DNA of 64,000 bases, taken from the NCBI RefSeq assembly GCF_000271845.1, contig NZ_JH719395.1, positions 62,001-126,000 on the forward strand. Reading direction: 5' to 3'. The DNA comes from Rhizobium leguminosarum bv. trifolii WSM2297. GTDB lineage: Bacteria; Pseudomonadota; Alphaproteobacteria; Rhizobiales; Rhizobiaceae. The notes below the pieces were generated by a model. The model saw only the letters and a list, made by a program, of their open reading frames with translations, was not told the origin of the DNA and made no database searches. The position numbers and the translations under genes were made by a program. Of the stretch, positions 1 to 8,825 are shown piece after piece; position 1 is the first letter of the stretch, and each line of letters begins with the position of its first letter.

Positions 1-1107
1 GGCCACATGGTTCGGTCCTCCGAAGAGATCGGCGCGGAGATCGCCGGCTTTTCCAAGTCACTTGCCGATGTCGACGGTATCGCCGAGGAGATCAGCACCA
101 TCGCCCGCCAGACCAACCTGCTGGCGCTGAATGCCGCAATCGAGGCGGCACGCGCCGGCGATGCGGGCAAGGGTTTCGCGGTCGTCGCCGCAGAGGTGCG
201 GGCGCTGTCGCTGCAGACGTCGAAGGCGACGAGCTCGATCCAGCAGACGCTGGACGAACTGCGGGTGAAGATCGATCGGCTGTCGGCCGCCGGCGGCGAT
301 GCGCGCGATAGCGCGGCCGGCGTGCGTGACAAGTCGGAGGCGATGCGCGGGGCCTTCGAAAGCATGGAACATGTCATCACCCGCATCCTTGACAGTTCGA
401 CCGTCATGGCCAACACCACCGAGGCGGTCGACCAGCAATGCGCCGGCTTTGTCGGGAAACTCGGCGAGATGTCGGCCGAGGTCGCCGGCTCCAATGTGCG
501 GCTGCAGCAGGCGGCCAAACGCGTCGACAGCGTCGTCGGCCTCTCCGAAACCCTGATCCAGCTGACGGCGAGTGCCGGTGTCAAGACCGCCGACAGCCGT
601 TGGATCGAGGAAGCGCAGTCGGTGGCCAGGCACATTTCCGGCGCCTTCGAACGTGCCGTCGCCGAGGGTCAGATCGGTCTCGATGCTTTGTTCGACCGGC
701 GTTATCGTCAGATACCGGGTTCCGATCCGGCCCAGATGATGGCGGCCTTTACCGAACTCACCGACCGCTTGCTGCCGCCGATCCAGGAACCAGCGGCAGC
801 CTCGGACGAGCGCATAGCCTTCTGTGCGGCGATCGACGAGAACGGCTATCTCCCCACCCATAACCGCAAATTCTCGCAGCCGCAGCGGCCCGGCGACACC
901 GTCTGGAACACCGCCAATTGCCGCAATCGCCGCATCTTCGCCGATCGCGTCGGCCTTGCCGCCGGCCGCAGCACCGCGCCTTTTCTCGTCCAGACCTATC
1001 GGCGCGACATGGGCGGCGGCAATTTCGTGATGATGAAGGATATTTCCGCTCCGATCACCGTCCGTGGACGGCATTGGGGAGGATTGCGGCTGGCCGTCAA
1101 GGTCTGA
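1..1107 (+). CDS. Methyl-accepting chemotaxis-type protein, soluble, 5' end cut by window
   Basis: The frame is open to the left edge, so the true start lies outside the window. The first ~120 visible residues carry the MCP signalling hairpin, including [20 protein letters not shown] and [14 protein letters not shown], the tip that binds CheA and CheW. The rest (about residues 200-366) is a sensory-type domain ending in [13 protein letters not shown], a C-terminal arrangement I associate with rhizobial receptors in which the sensor domain follows the signalling domain. No membrane segment is visible in this part, which suggests a cytoplasmic receptor, though the missing N-terminus could change that. 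The ligand cannot be predicted. Confidence 0.85.
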   Translation, partial: GHMVRSSEEIGAEIAGFSKSLADVDGIAEEISTIARQTNLLALNAAIEAARAGDAGKGFAVVAAEVRALSLQTSKATSSIQQTLDELRVKIDRLSAAGGDARDSAAGVRDKSEAMRGAFESMEHVITRILDSSTVMANTTEAVDQQCAGFVGKLGEMSAEVAGSNVRLQQAAKRVDSVVGLSETLIQLTASAGVKTADSRWIEEAQSVARHISGAFERAVAEGQIGLDALFDRRYRQIPGSDPAQMMAAFTELTDRLLPPIQEPAAASDERIAFCAAIDENGYLPTHNRKFSQPQRPGDTVWNTANCRNRRIFADRVGLAAGRSTAPFLVQTYRRDMGGGNFVMMKDISAPITVRGRHWGGLRLAVKV

Positions 1108-1168
1108 CCACCGGGGCAATCTCTGCCGCCGCATTGCCGCCGACGGCAGCCCGGTCTATACCGCGCCG

Positions 1169-1513
1169 ATGAGATTACGCGCCGACATCTTCGTTTCCGC
1201 CCTCCTGCGCCGCGTCTTTGCCAGCGGCGATTTCGCCGCCGTCGAGAAGAAGGGTGCGGAGGAGGCGGGCGCGATTTTCATCCGCCAGCATTTTCGAGAC
1301 GGCCTGGAAACGCTCTATGCGCCGGCGCCGCAGACCGCCTTCGGCGAAGGTGAGGTGGGCGACCGCCTGTTCGAGATCCGCCTGTCGCGCAGCGAGCCGG
1401 AAGCGGTGCGCGCCATGCTGGAGCGTGAGCGCAAGTTCGATCCAGACCTCTGGATCGTCGAATTGGAGGCGGAGGAATTGGCAGACATCATCCCGCTGGC
1501 GCGGGATGGCTGA
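1169..1513 (+). CDS. DUF1491 family protein
   Basis: A 114-residue protein starting MRLRADIFVSALLRRV and ending in a conserved run of hydrophobic and acidic residues (DLWIVELEAEELADIIPLA). This matches the alphaproteobacterial DUF1491 family in length and ends; its function is unknown. The frame is open further upstream to 1064, but the ATG at 1169 gives the usual family N-terminus, so I prefer it. It lies 61 bases after the chemoreceptor-like gene on the same strand and could be cotranscribed with it. Confidence 0.75.
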   Translation: MRLRADIFVSALLRRVFASGDFAAVEKKGAEEAGAIFIRQHFRDGLETLYAPAPQTAFGEGEVGDRLFEIRLSRSEPEAVRAMLERERKFDPDLWIVELEAEELADIIPLARDG

Positions 1514-1534
1514 GGGCCGACGACACTCCTGATT

Positions 1535-2521
1535 TCAGCGGGACCGCCGCCCCAGGACACGCATGTCGCGCTGCGGCGGCGCCTGATGGATGAAGCGGTG
1601 GTTCGGCGTCTCCTGAGGTGCGGGCGCATTGGCCGCCTCGGGCTTGTAGGTGTAGCGATCGGCGCGGCGCCAGGCGTCCACCCGTTCGTGGCATTCTTCC
1701 GGGTCGAGCCCATCGAGCACCATCCAGCCGCGCGTGACATTGTGCTGCTGTTCGGCAAGATGCGGATAGAACCTTTCCAGCACGAAGACGGCGTCGAGAA
1801 AGCCCATGCCGAGGCTCGTCAGCGTCGTCGCGAGCTGCTGGCCGGAAAGATCGAGCATGATGCGCTCGGCCAGCCAGCGGCTGGCCGACAGCGCATCGGC
1901 CAGCGCGGTCGCGAAATGCGCCGCCTCCCGCGAGCGGGCGAAGCGCACCAGCAGCGCCTCCTGAATGTCGGTGAGCGTTCTGAGGCCGAGCCTGTCGTCC
2001 TCCTTATGGCCGAGATGACCGGCAAGGCCGAGAATACGCTCGCGCAGTGCCTCTTCATTGGCAACCCGCTGTTCCTGCAGCGCATCCGCCTCGTTAATCT
2101 CGGCCGGCGCCGGCGAAAGCGGCAGCGTCTGTGATTCCGTGATCGGCGCCGATGCGGCCGCCGGCCGCGGCTGGCTCTGGCGCAGCGCCACCAGCGCGTC
2201 GATGACCTTCGGCGAAAGCGAATCGCGGCTGACGATCGTTTTGACATGCGCCGCACCCTGCATGCGCGCGATGGTAATCAGCGTATCGTCGGCGATGGCC
2301 TTGGAGGCGGCCAGAAAAGGGGCGGCGATCTCGATCGGCTGGTTGCCGATGAACAGCGCAACAGCCGCCGGCATGTTTTCGCATTGTGAGAGTGCTGCAA
2401 CCGCCTGGCGTTTGGCCTCGTCGGAAGAGGCCTGGAAGAGCGGCATGAAAAGCTCTGCAAATTGGCGCAGTTCGGACCGTGTCGGATGAGACAGGCTCTC
2501 AAAACTGCTGACGGTCGCCAT
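1535..2521 (-). CDS. DUF2336 family protein
   Basis: A 328-residue, mostly helical protein with the repeat-like N-terminal half seen in DUF2336 proteins (SELRQFAELFMPLFQ, then AAPFLAASKAIADDTLITIA). An alanine/proline-rich linker follows at about 140-170, then a second helical domain. The start at 2521 (MATVSSFESL) is chosen over an upstream extension to 2611 because the extension is arginine-rich and unlike the family. No catalytic motif is visible and the function is unknown. The C-terminus is basic (RDMRVLGRRSR). Confidence 0.72.
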   Translation of the reverse strand: MATVSSFESLSHPTRSELRQFAELFMPLFQASSDEAKRQAVAALSQCENMPAAVALFIGNQPIEIAAPFLAASKAIADDTLITIARMQGAAHVKTIVSRDSLSPKVIDALVALRQSQPRPAAASAPITESQTLPLSPAPAEINEADALQEQRVANEEALRERILGLAGHLGHKEDDRLGLRTLTDIQEALLVRFARSREAAHFATALADALSASRWLAERIMLDLSGQQLATTLTSLGMGFLDAVFVLERFYPHLAEQQHNVTRGWMVLDGLDPEECHERVDAWRRADRYTYKPEAANAPAPQETPNHRFIHQAPPQRDMRVLGRRSR

Positions 2522-2732
2522 CAATACCACGTCCTTTTTCCTGACGGCCAATGGGCCCTCTAGGTCTCGAAACCGGTCACGCACAAGAACACCCCGAAAA
2601 CGCCGAACCAAGGGGAACCACGGGCCGATATGCGCTGGCGGAACGCATGCCGGGCCACATGGGTTATGAACAAATCCTACACCGACAGGGTTAATGCATG
2701 CTGAAGATTTTATTAAAATGCCACAGAAAGAT

Positions 2733-2749
2733 ACACGCGGAACGCGTGT
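2733..2749 (-). terminator. Possible hairpin terminator in the 2522-2835 gap
   Basis: A perfect 7-bp stem ACACGCG / CGCGTGT with loop GAA lies about 87 bases beyond the stop of the micro-protein gene that ends at 2836. On the minus strand it is followed by ATCTTTCTG, a weak U-rich run. Apart from this I see nothing gene-like between 2522 and 2835. Confidence 0.3.
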
Positions 2750-2835
2750 CGCCTATGTTGGGCGGCAACATAAAAAGTCTGGTTTGAAGCGGTCGTGCAA
2801 CGACTGCTCGTCGCGGGAAAGGATGAGGGAAAAAT

Positions 2836-3042
2836 TCAGGCGGCCTTGCGATCGCGCAGTGCGTCCAGCAGCTTTTCGCGGCTGTCGTGACCGGCCTGAT
2901 AAAGGTCGAGCGCTGCGGATGCCGCATACTGCGCCTCGACGCTCTTGATGTCGACGCGCCGTTCGGCGCACCAGGCATCGAGCGCACCGCGCAGAACGTC
3001 GAGATCGTCAGGCGAGAAAGATGAATTCACCAGCAAAGACAT
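2836..3042 (-). CDS. Micro-protein with DLDxLxGxLD signature
   Basis: A 68-residue protein (MSLLVNSSFSPDDLDVLRGA...). The ATG at 3042 is chosen because GGAGG sits 7 bases upstream of it; the longer open frame to 3147 has no ribosome binding site. It contains DLDVLRGALD, then a helix with Gln and Ala (EAQYAASAALDLYQAG), then a Ser-rich turn and a final helix. The protein encoded at 11808-12104 has the same order of motifs (DLDMLQGVLD, QRVFNVAAVLLIRLFQEG, a serine turn, LSKALEYHF), so I consider the two paralogues. Function unknown; no membrane segment or signal peptide. Confidence 0.65.
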   Translation of the reverse strand: MSLLVNSSFSPDDLDVLRGALDAWCAERRVDIKSVEAQYAASAALDLYQAGHDSREKLLDALRDRKAA

Positions 3043-3580
3043 CGCTAGCCTCCGCATTCCGGCAAGAGCGTGAATATCCGCGATCGATCGGGCCCGGAAA
3101 CGCATGATCGACGAGGGAAACCATACGCGCATCCCAGGTGCCCGCAATTAAATATTTTCATGAAGCATTTTTGCAACATCGTGCTTTTTCCATTGGGTAG
3201 TCCTGCCGCGTCCATGCCAACCATATGAATTGTTTCCAAATTTATACATCGATCCCCGCCGGGACCTTGGGCGGGCGGCGTGAAACCAAATCAACTCTTC
3301 GCGCGTTACAGAGGAAGTGACGTGAACTGTGTTTGGCATCTGCTGAATATTAGTAAACTGTTAACTGTCATCTGTCTCAATTCGGATGGGAACGACGCGA
3401 TTTGAGTGTTTGGATCGTTGAAACTCCTGATCACGGTATTTCAACAAGGTGCCGTGGGAAAGGCGCGAATGCCCTCGGTCCGGTCACTCCGCCACCGCAG
3501 GACGCGCCGGCTCGCACATTGGCGGGCAGGGTGAAATCCATCGCAAGTTCATCCGTCTCGGGCAGTGCATGGAGACGAGA
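3043..3580. other. Intergenic stretch, no convincing gene
   Basis: A 538-base gap that is relatively AT-rich for this window. It must hold the promoter of the micro-protein at 3042. A 63-codon frame on the minus strand (3148-3339) lacks a ribosome binding site and uses AT-rich codons, so I do not call it. TTAG-N7-TTAAC at 3350-3365 is one mismatch from a CtrA-type box but is isolated. Confidence 0.5.
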
Positions 3581-3748
3581 ATGGCAATAGTAGTCGCATT
3601 GGCGGATCGGCAGCCGCGGGCGCCGCGCCGCCCGGACAAAGAGCCCCGCGAAGCCAAGATCCTCTGGTTCACCGGCGTCCGCTACGAGCGGTTGGCCGAG
3701 AGCCCTAGGCATGGCCCGGCGCCCGCGCCGCGCGTCAATAAGAAGTAA
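3581..3748 (+). CDS. Small conserved-looking rhizobial protein
   Basis: A 55-residue protein starting MAIVVALADRQPRAPRR, with the motif KILWFTGVRYERL near residue 30 and a Lys/Pro-rich tail. The ATG at 3581 is preceded by GGAGACGAGA, a well-placed Shine-Dalgarno; a second ATG four codons upstream lacks this spacing. I recall small rhizobial proteins with a similar TGVRYER core, but no function is known to me. It stands alone between an unlabelled gap and a gene on the other strand. Confidence 0.55.
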   Translation: MAIVVALADRQPRAPRRPDKEPREAKILWFTGVRYERLAESPRHGPAPAPRVNKK

Positions 3749-3796
3749 CGCCCGTTCAACCCCAGGGCGTGATCCCCGAAACATCACGCTCTCGTT

Positions 3797-4345
3797 CTAG
3801 CGGGCGGTGAATTGCTCGCAGCCAGCTTCCGTCAGGAAGTTTCGCGCCGCCTCATCAAAACTTGCCTGCGGCGCCAGCGTCCGCAGCACGGCATAACCGT
3901 CCCGCCGTGCCATCTCCACCAGGATCGCCTGCTGCAATTCCTGTGGCAGGTTCTTGCGCAGGTCGGTCAGCTGGATCGGCCCGCCGGCCAGCACGTCGAG
4001 TGCACCGCCGACCGAGGTCCTGTCGTTCATGCTGAAGACCTCGTTGGAGGCACTGTCGTAAATCGCAATCGACCAGAAGGGCACATAGCCCTTGGCGGTG
4101 AAATGCACCGGCGCATCCTCGACGTCGAAGGAGCAGACGGCGGTGCGCACGAAAGGGTCGCCATTGGCAAGGCCCGCCTCGTCATAATGACCGCCGAGCA
4201 GGGTGAAATTGTTGAGATCGCCCTCCGCCTCCACACGGGTCGCCGCATCCTTTCCGGTGAAATGCGGCAGCGACAGGATGATGACGAGATGCAGCAGCGC
4301 TGCGCCGAAAAGGCCGGTCAGGATGGCGAAGAAGATCCTAAGCAT
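3797..4345 (-). CDS. DUF1254-like membrane-anchored protein
   Basis: A 182-residue protein with one N-terminal membrane segment (MLRIFFAILTGLFGAALLHL) followed by a periplasmic-type domain containing GDPFVRTAVCSFDVEDAPVH and FWSIAIYDSASNEVFSMNDR, as in DUF1254-related proteins. It overlaps the end of the upstream DUF1214-like gene by 8 bases, so the two are probably translated together. In many bacteria DUF1254 and DUF1214 are parts of one protein of roughly 450 residues; here they are two short anchored proteins. Function unknown. Confidence 0.7.
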   Translation of the reverse strand: MLRIFFAILTGLFGAALLHLVIILSLPHFTGKDAATRVEAEGDLNNFTLLGGHYDEAGLANGDPFVRTAVCSFDVEDAPVHFTAKGYVPFWSIAIYDSASNEVFSMNDRTSVGGALDVLAGGPIQLTDLRKNLPQELQQAILVEMARRDGYAVLRTLAPQASFDEAARNFLTEAGCEQFTAR

Positions 4346-4925
4346 TGCCGCATCCGGTCTTGGTGAGCTTCGGCATGGCGAGGTCGATCACCCCGGAACT
4401 GCCGGCCGTCGGCGTGTCGAACAGCGTCAGCACCAGCCGGAAGGTGCCGGCCTCCGGCAAGGCCAGCCAGTTGCCCGGCTGGGCCGCGGCCGAGATTTCG
4501 ATCGAGAAGCTGCTGTCGGGCTGGCGCAGCACCGTCCAGGAATTGAGCGCTGCGGGATGCCCAGTTTTCACCGCCGCCGGATTGCCGCCATTGTCGGCGG
4601 TAAACAGGGTCCAGAGCCGGGCAGGCGGCGTTTGCCCGCTGATACGGTAGCGGCAGGCGGCATTCAGCCGCGCGCCGTCGTCGTCGACGCTCGCCGTGAA
4701 GGTCAGCCCCTCGGCGCTGCCGTAAAGCAGCTTGCCGGCGCGCGCCCGGTGCGACTTGGCATAAGGATCGGCATCGACCGTCTGCAGCGCCGGAAAGGCC
4801 TCCCAGGCGCCGAGCTTGATCGCCCCGAAACCCTGCGTCGCATCCAGCGCATACAGCGAAATCATGATTCCGCCGCCGAAGGCGACGATCAGCGTGACCA
4901 GGATGAAGAGGGGAAATCGAAACAC
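4338..4925 (-). CDS. DUF1214 domain membrane-anchored protein
   Basis: A 195-residue protein with an N-terminal membrane segment (FPLFILVTLIVAFGGGIMIS) and a C-terminal DUF1214-type end (NSWTVLRQPDSSFSIEI, then GNWLALPEAGTFRLVLTLFD). I choose the GTG at 4925 because AAGG lies 7 bases before it and the membrane helix begins right after. The frame stays open to 5033 but that extension is arginine- and proline-rich. It is the first gene of a two-gene overlapping unit with the DUF1254-like protein. Confidence 0.7.
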   Translation of the reverse strand: MFRFPLFILVTLIVAFGGGIMISLYALDATQGFGAIKLGAWEAFPALQTVDADPYAKSHRARAGKLLYGSAEGLTFTASVDDDGARLNAACRYRISGQTPPARLWTLFTADNGGNPAAVKTGHPAALNSWTVLRQPDSSFSIEISAAAQPGNWLALPEAGTFRLVLTLFDTPTAGSSGVIDLAMPKLTKTGCGNA

Positions 4926-5047
4926 ATTATAACCTTGGAAACCATATCCGTTGAAAGGGTTACCACTGATTCTGGCAGGGTGGAATGCCATGCGACGACA
5001 TGGACGCCGATCTATCCAGGGTCGCGGGCGCATACGCGCCGAAAACT

Positions 5048-5199
5048 GCCCCTCACCCTAACCCGACGTCCCCTGCGGGAGGCTCGCGGGGAACGGAGAG
5101 GCTGCAGCTATCCCCTTCGCCCCGCAAGCGGGGGTCCGAAGGACGGGTTGAGACGAGTGGCTCAACCCAGGCAAAGGTGCCGGCAGGCGGATGAGGGGC
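5048..5199. repeat. Rhizobial intergenic palindromic element
   Basis: Bounded by the inverted ends GCCCCTCA (5048-5055) and TGAGGGGC (5192-5199), with an internal CCCCTTCGCCCCGCAAGCGG segment. Elements that begin with CCCTCACCCTAACC and contain CCCCGCAAGCGGG are, from memory, scattered in many copies in Rhizobiales genomes. It fills most of the gap between the DUF1214-like gene and the penicillin-binding protein gene. Confidence 0.6.
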
Positions 5200-5260
5200 T
5201 GATCTCGCCGATCTCATGGGAAACAGCGCAACACGAACGAGCGACATTCCCACTCAGGAC

Positions 5261-7477
5261 CTATTCCGCGCTCGCCACCTTCGCCGGCGCAAGCGGGGCG
5301 GCATTTTTCAGCTTTTCGCCGAGCTTCTTGAGGATGTCGGTCGATTGCACCGAGAGCATGCGCGGCCGGATGAGCTGCGGCAATCCGTCCTGCGGTTTGG
5401 CAGCAGCGGTCTTGGCGAGATCCTTTTCCGAGGGCAGGGGATTTTCGATGCCGGGGATGGGGCGCAGCGTCACACCCTGATGGGCGTAGTCCATGGCGCG
5501 CTTGAAGGTCATCGCCGGCAGCGAGCCGCCGGTCATCTCGTTGGTCGAGGTGTAGTCGTCATTGCCGAACCAGACGGCGCAGGTGTAGTTGCCGGTGAAG
5601 CCGACGAACCAGGCGTCGCGATAGGCCTGGGTCGTGCCGGTCTTGCCGGCCGTGACGATGCCGTTATCAAGCGCCGCTTTTCGCGCCGTGCCGACATAGG
5701 GTACGCGCGACAGCATCTGGTTCATATAGGCATCGGCCTGTTCGGACAGCACACGTTTCGGCGCCGGCTCGTCGCGGTCGAAATCGTAGAGCACATCACC
5801 GGCGTAATCGAGGATCTGGGTGATGCCGTGGCGGCGCGACTGGTAACCTCCGGCCGGGAAGGTGGCATAGGCGGTCGCCTGGTCGAGCACCGTCACCTCC
5901 GAAGTGCCGATCGGGATAGTGACGTCGTCGCGGATCGGCGTTTCGACGCCGAGGTTCTTGGCCATCGCCCGGATCGGCTGGATGCCGAGCTTCTCCTTGG
6001 CAAGCCGCACCGGCACGGTGTTGATCGACTGGGCGATTGCCGTCTCCAGCGTGATGCGTCCGACATAGCGGTTGGCGTAATTGTGCGGGCTCCAATTGCC
6101 CCAATAGATCGGCGCGTCGACGATCGTCGTCTGCGGGGTCATCCCGCTCTCCATCGCCAATGCATAGGTATAGACCTTGAAGGAGGAGCCCGGCTGGCGC
6201 AGCGCCCGGGTGGCGCGGTTGAACTGGCTCTCGCCGTAATCGCGGCCGCCGACCATGGCGCGCACCGCGCCGCCGTTCTCGATCATCACCATGGCGCCCT
6301 GCTTGGCGTGATAGGCCTCGCCATATTCGCGCAGCGACGTTTCGACCGAATCGTCGGCCGCCTGCTGGATGCCCATGTCGATCGTCGTGCGCACGATCAG
6401 CGAATGCTGGTGGAAGCGCGGCGAAAGCCGCTGCACCTCGTCGAAGGCCCAATCGAGGAAGAAGTCAGGCGATTCCACCTCGTTGCGGTCGACGACCGTG
6501 GCAGGGTTGCGCCTCGCGGCGATCACCTGGCCCTCGGTCATCAGCCCGCTTTGCACGAGATTGGTCAGCACTTCGTTGGCGCGCGCGCGCGCCGCCGGCA
6601 GGTTGACATGCGGCGCATATTTCGCCGGCGCCTTGAACAGGCCGGCGAGCATGGCGGATTCGGCAAGGTTCACATCGGTGATGTTCTTGCCGAAATAGAA
6701 CTGCGCCGCTGCGGCTGCGCCAAAAGTGCCGCCGCCCATATAGGCGCGGTCGAGATAGGTGGAGAGGATTTCCTTCTTGGAGAGGTTCGCCTCGAGCCAC
6801 AGCGCCAGGAATGCCTCGGTGACCTTGCGGTCGATCGAGCGCTCGTTGGACAGGAACAGGTTCTTGGCGAGCTGTTGGGTCAGCGTCGAGCCGCCCTGCA
6901 CGACTTCGCCGGCCTGGGCGTTGGTGACCATGGCGCGGAAGAGGCCGATCACGTCGATGCCGAAATGGTCGAAGAAGCGGCGGTCTTCGGTGGCTAGCAC
7001 GGATTTGATCAGCGAATCCGGCAGCTCGTCGATCGGCACGGAGTTCTGGTGGATGACGCCGCGATGGCCGATGACGTTGCCGTAGCGGTCGGTGAAGGTG
7101 ACGGCGAAGTCGCCGCGGTTGCGCCAGTCCTCCTTGGTCGCCTCGAATGCCGGCTGGGCAAGCAGCAGCATCAGCACCGAGCCGGCCGCCCCGAGCGTCA
7201 GCCCTTCGCCGGCAAGTTCGAAGACCATGCGCTTCCAGCCGCGCACGCGGAAGCGGCGGAAGAAGATGGTGATATCTTCCCAAATCTCGGCGGCGCGGAA
7301 GCCGGCGTTCCAGACGGTCGAATCGATCCAGGAATCGATCCGTAGCAGAATGTGACGGCTCTTCGCCGGCCGCTTGCCCGCCGTGTCATTCGCCGCTTTT
7401 TCTGGCCCGTTTTCAGATCCCTTTTCAGGGTTGTCCGGATCCTGCACGTCCTGTATTCCCGCCTGATCGCGCTTCAC
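5261..7477 (-). CDS. Class A (bifunctional) penicillin-binding protein, PBP1A type
   Basis: A 738-residue peptidoglycan synthase joining glycan polymerisation to peptide cross-linking in the periplasm. A charged cytoplasmic N-terminus (~80 residues) precedes one membrane segment at about 92-110. The GT51 glycosyltransferase domain shows ATEDRRFFDHFGID near residue 165 and GGSTLTQQLAKNLFL. The transpeptidase domain carries the SxxK motif GSSFKVY near 430, SIN near 490 and KTGTTQAYRDAWFVGFTGNY near 610. All catalytic motifs are present. It reads away from the ycgN-like gene; the gap between them holds two tandem dyads. Confidence 0.92.
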   Translation of the reverse strand: MKRDQAGIQDVQDPDNPEKGSENGPEKAANDTAGKRPAKSRHILLRIDSWIDSTVWNAGFRAAEIWEDITIFFRRFRVRGWKRMVFELAGEGLTLGAAGSVLMLLLAQPAFEATKEDWRNRGDFAVTFTDRYGNVIGHRGVIHQNSVPIDELPDSLIKSVLATEDRRFFDHFGIDVIGLFRAMVTNAQAGEVVQGGSTLTQQLAKNLFLSNERSIDRKVTEAFLALWLEANLSKKEILSTYLDRAYMGGGTFGAAAAAQFYFGKNITDVNLAESAMLAGLFKAPAKYAPHVNLPAARARANEVLTNLVQSGLMTEGQVIAARRNPATVVDRNEVESPDFFLDWAFDEVQRLSPRFHQHSLIVRTTIDMGIQQAADDSVETSLREYGEAYHAKQGAMVMIENGGAVRAMVGGRDYGESQFNRATRALRQPGSSFKVYTYALAMESGMTPQTTIVDAPIYWGNWSPHNYANRYVGRITLETAIAQSINTVPVRLAKEKLGIQPIRAMAKNLGVETPIRDDVTIPIGTSEVTVLDQATAYATFPAGGYQSRRHGITQILDYAGDVLYDFDRDEPAPKRVLSEQADAYMNQMLSRVPYVGTARKAALDNGIVTAGKTGTTQAYRDAWFVGFTGNYTCAVWFGNDDYTSTNEMTGGSLPAMTFKRAMDYAHQGVTLRPIPGIENPLPSEKDLAKTAAAKPQDGLPQLIRPRMLSVQSTDILKKLGEKLKNAAPLAPAKVASAE

Positions 7478-7534
7478 TCATGTCCGGCCATGGGAAAGCG
7501 ACGAAGCGCGAGGTCGCCATATGGCCGCAAAGCT

Positions 7535-7570
7535 CTCCGATATCGGGAGAGAATGCTCCGGTATCAGGAG
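7535..7570. promoter_or_regulatory. Two tandem 15-base imperfect dyads, 21 bases apart
   Basis: CTCCGATATCGGGAG (7535-7549) and CTCCGGTATCAGGAG (7556-7570) match at 13 of 15 bases, and each is itself a near-palindrome. They lie between the divergent penicillin-binding protein and ycgN-like genes, so an operator is possible. The 21-base spacing also equals seven codons: a small plus-strand frame through this region would encode LRYRERM then LRYQEHA, so a short coding duplication is an alternative reading. Confidence 0.35.
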
Positions 7571-7663
7571 CATGCTGAAGAATTGATTGATTTTGCCGCC
7601 GATAACAAGAGAGATGCTTGACGGTCACGCGAATTTGCGGGCCGCTGTTGCAAGAAACGAACG

Positions 7664-8140
7664 ATGATCGATCTGCCCTTCTGGAAGCGCAAGACGCTTG
7701 CCGAAATGACCGTCGCCGAGTGGGAGAGCCTCTGCGACGGCTGCGGTCTCTGTTGTCTCAACAAGATCGAGGAATGGGATAGCGGCGATATCTATTTTAC
7801 CTCGGTCCGCTGCAAGCTGCTCGACGGCGAAAGCTGTCGCTGCTCCAGCTACGAAAACCGCTGGGACTTCGTGCCGGATTGCGTACAACTGACGAAGGAG
7901 AACGTGCCCGATATCGCCTGGCTGCCGCCGACCTGCGGTTATCGGCTGGTCGATGAAGGCCGCGATCTCTACTGGTGGCATCCGCTGATCTCCGGCGATC
8001 CGGAAACCGTTCATGCCGCCGGCATTTCCGCCCGCGGCCGCACGACCAGCGAAACCGAGATCGATATCGACGATCTCGAAGATTACGTCGTCGATTGGCC
8101 GCTGACCGTGGGTGAAGAGACGGACGAGGAAGAAGCGTAA
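7664..8140 (+). CDS. YcgN family cysteine cluster protein (UPF0260)
   Basis: A 158-residue protein with the family hallmark CDGCGLCC at residues 26-33, followed by further cysteines ([33 protein letters not shown]) that probably bind a metal or Fe-S centre. It has the typical [13 protein letters not shown] segment. Length fits the family, whose biochemical role is not established. It ends 6 bases before the convergent TetR gene and has an acidic tail (EETDEEEA). Confidence 0.85.
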   Translation: MIDLPFWKRKTLAEMTVAEWESLCDGCGLCCLNKIEEWDSGDIYFTSVRCKLLDGESCRCSSYENRWDFVPDCVQLTKENVPDIAWLPPTCGYRLVDEGRDLYWWHPLISGDPETVHAAGISARGRTTSETEIDIDDLEDYVVDWPLTVGEETDEEEA

Positions 8141-8146
8141 GCGGGC

Positions 8147-8707
8147 TCAGGACTTGACCGCTGCAAGGAAGCGCCGCAGTTCCATCTCCACATATTTATC
8201 CACCGGCCCGTCAGCACCAAAGCCCCACCAGGTGAGCGAACCCTGCCATTGCGACAGCATTAGCCGGGCGATGGTCTCCGGCGCGCTTGCCGATGCGAAA
8301 CAGCGTGCGATTGCCGCCGTCAGCGCCGTTCCCCAGGCCGCACCGCGGTTGCGCAGCATCGGATCGCGGAAATCCTCGCGAAGCACCAGCAATCCCTCGC
8401 CATAGGCGGCGGCATTGTCGCCGTAATCCTGCGACAGGCCAACGAGTAGCGCGACGGCGCCGTCCGGCGTTTTCGGTACCGTCTCGGCAAGCCGAGCCGT
8501 CTCCGCATCCAGCCGGTCCCAGGCATAGAGCAGGGCTGCGCGCAGCATCGCCGCCTTCGTCGCGAAGCGCTGCACCAGCGTCGAGCCGGACAGGCCGCTG
8601 GCTTTGGCCACGGCTGCAAAGGTTGCCGCATCCGGCCCTTCGGCATGGATCAGTTTCAGCACCATGGCCAGAAGCTGCTCGTCGGACAATGTGCGGCGAC
8701 GCGGCAT
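8147..8707 (-). CDS. TetR family transcriptional regulator
   Basis: A 186-residue repressor. The N-terminal helix-turn-helix is readable (TFAAVAKASGLSGSTLVQRF); the C-terminal ligand-binding helices follow. The ATG at 8707 is preferred because AGAGGAA lies 7 bases upstream; the frame is open 8 codons further. The gene is divergent from the SDR gene at 8826, and a dyad (8733-8758) between them is the likely operator, so autoregulation and control of the SDR are expected by inference. The inducer is unknown. Confidence 0.85.
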   Translation of the reverse strand: MPRRRTLSDEQLLAMVLKLIHAEGPDAATFAAVAKASGLSGSTLVQRFATKAAMLRAALLYAWDRLDAETARLAETVPKTPDGAVALLVGLSQDYGDNAAAYGEGLLVLREDFRDPMLRNRGAAWGTALTAAIARCFASASAPETIARLMLSQWQGSLTWWGFGADGPVDKYVEMELRRFLAAVKS

Positions 8708-8732
8708 GAAATTTCCTCTTGCGTTTCCCACA

Positions 8733-8758
8733 TTTGTAAACGATCATTCGTTTATAAA
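8733..8758. promoter_or_regulatory. Likely TetR operator
   Basis: Inverted arms TTTGTAAACGA and TCGTTTATAAA (10 of 11 positions complementary) are separated by TCAT. The site is 25 bases upstream of the TetR start and about 70 upstream of the SDR start, the usual place for a shared operator. Confidence 0.6.
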
Positions 8759-8825
8759 CAATAGGCCGGTCATATGCGGCCGATCCGACTGAAATCACCT
8801 TGTTCTAGCCTTGGAGGATGGAGAA

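Noticed and set aside
58..1134. Long open frame on the minus strand opposite the chemoreceptor-like gene
   Set aside because: It is antisense to a strongly supported MCP domain, is His/Arg/Gly-rich and lacks family features; high GC produces such frames.
3148..3339. 63-codon minus-strand frame
   Set aside because: No ribosome binding site, AT-rich codon use unlike neighbours and no recognisable motif.
3350..3365. CtrA-like TTAG-N7-TTAAC
   Set aside because: One mismatch, isolated, and not clearly upstream of a gene.
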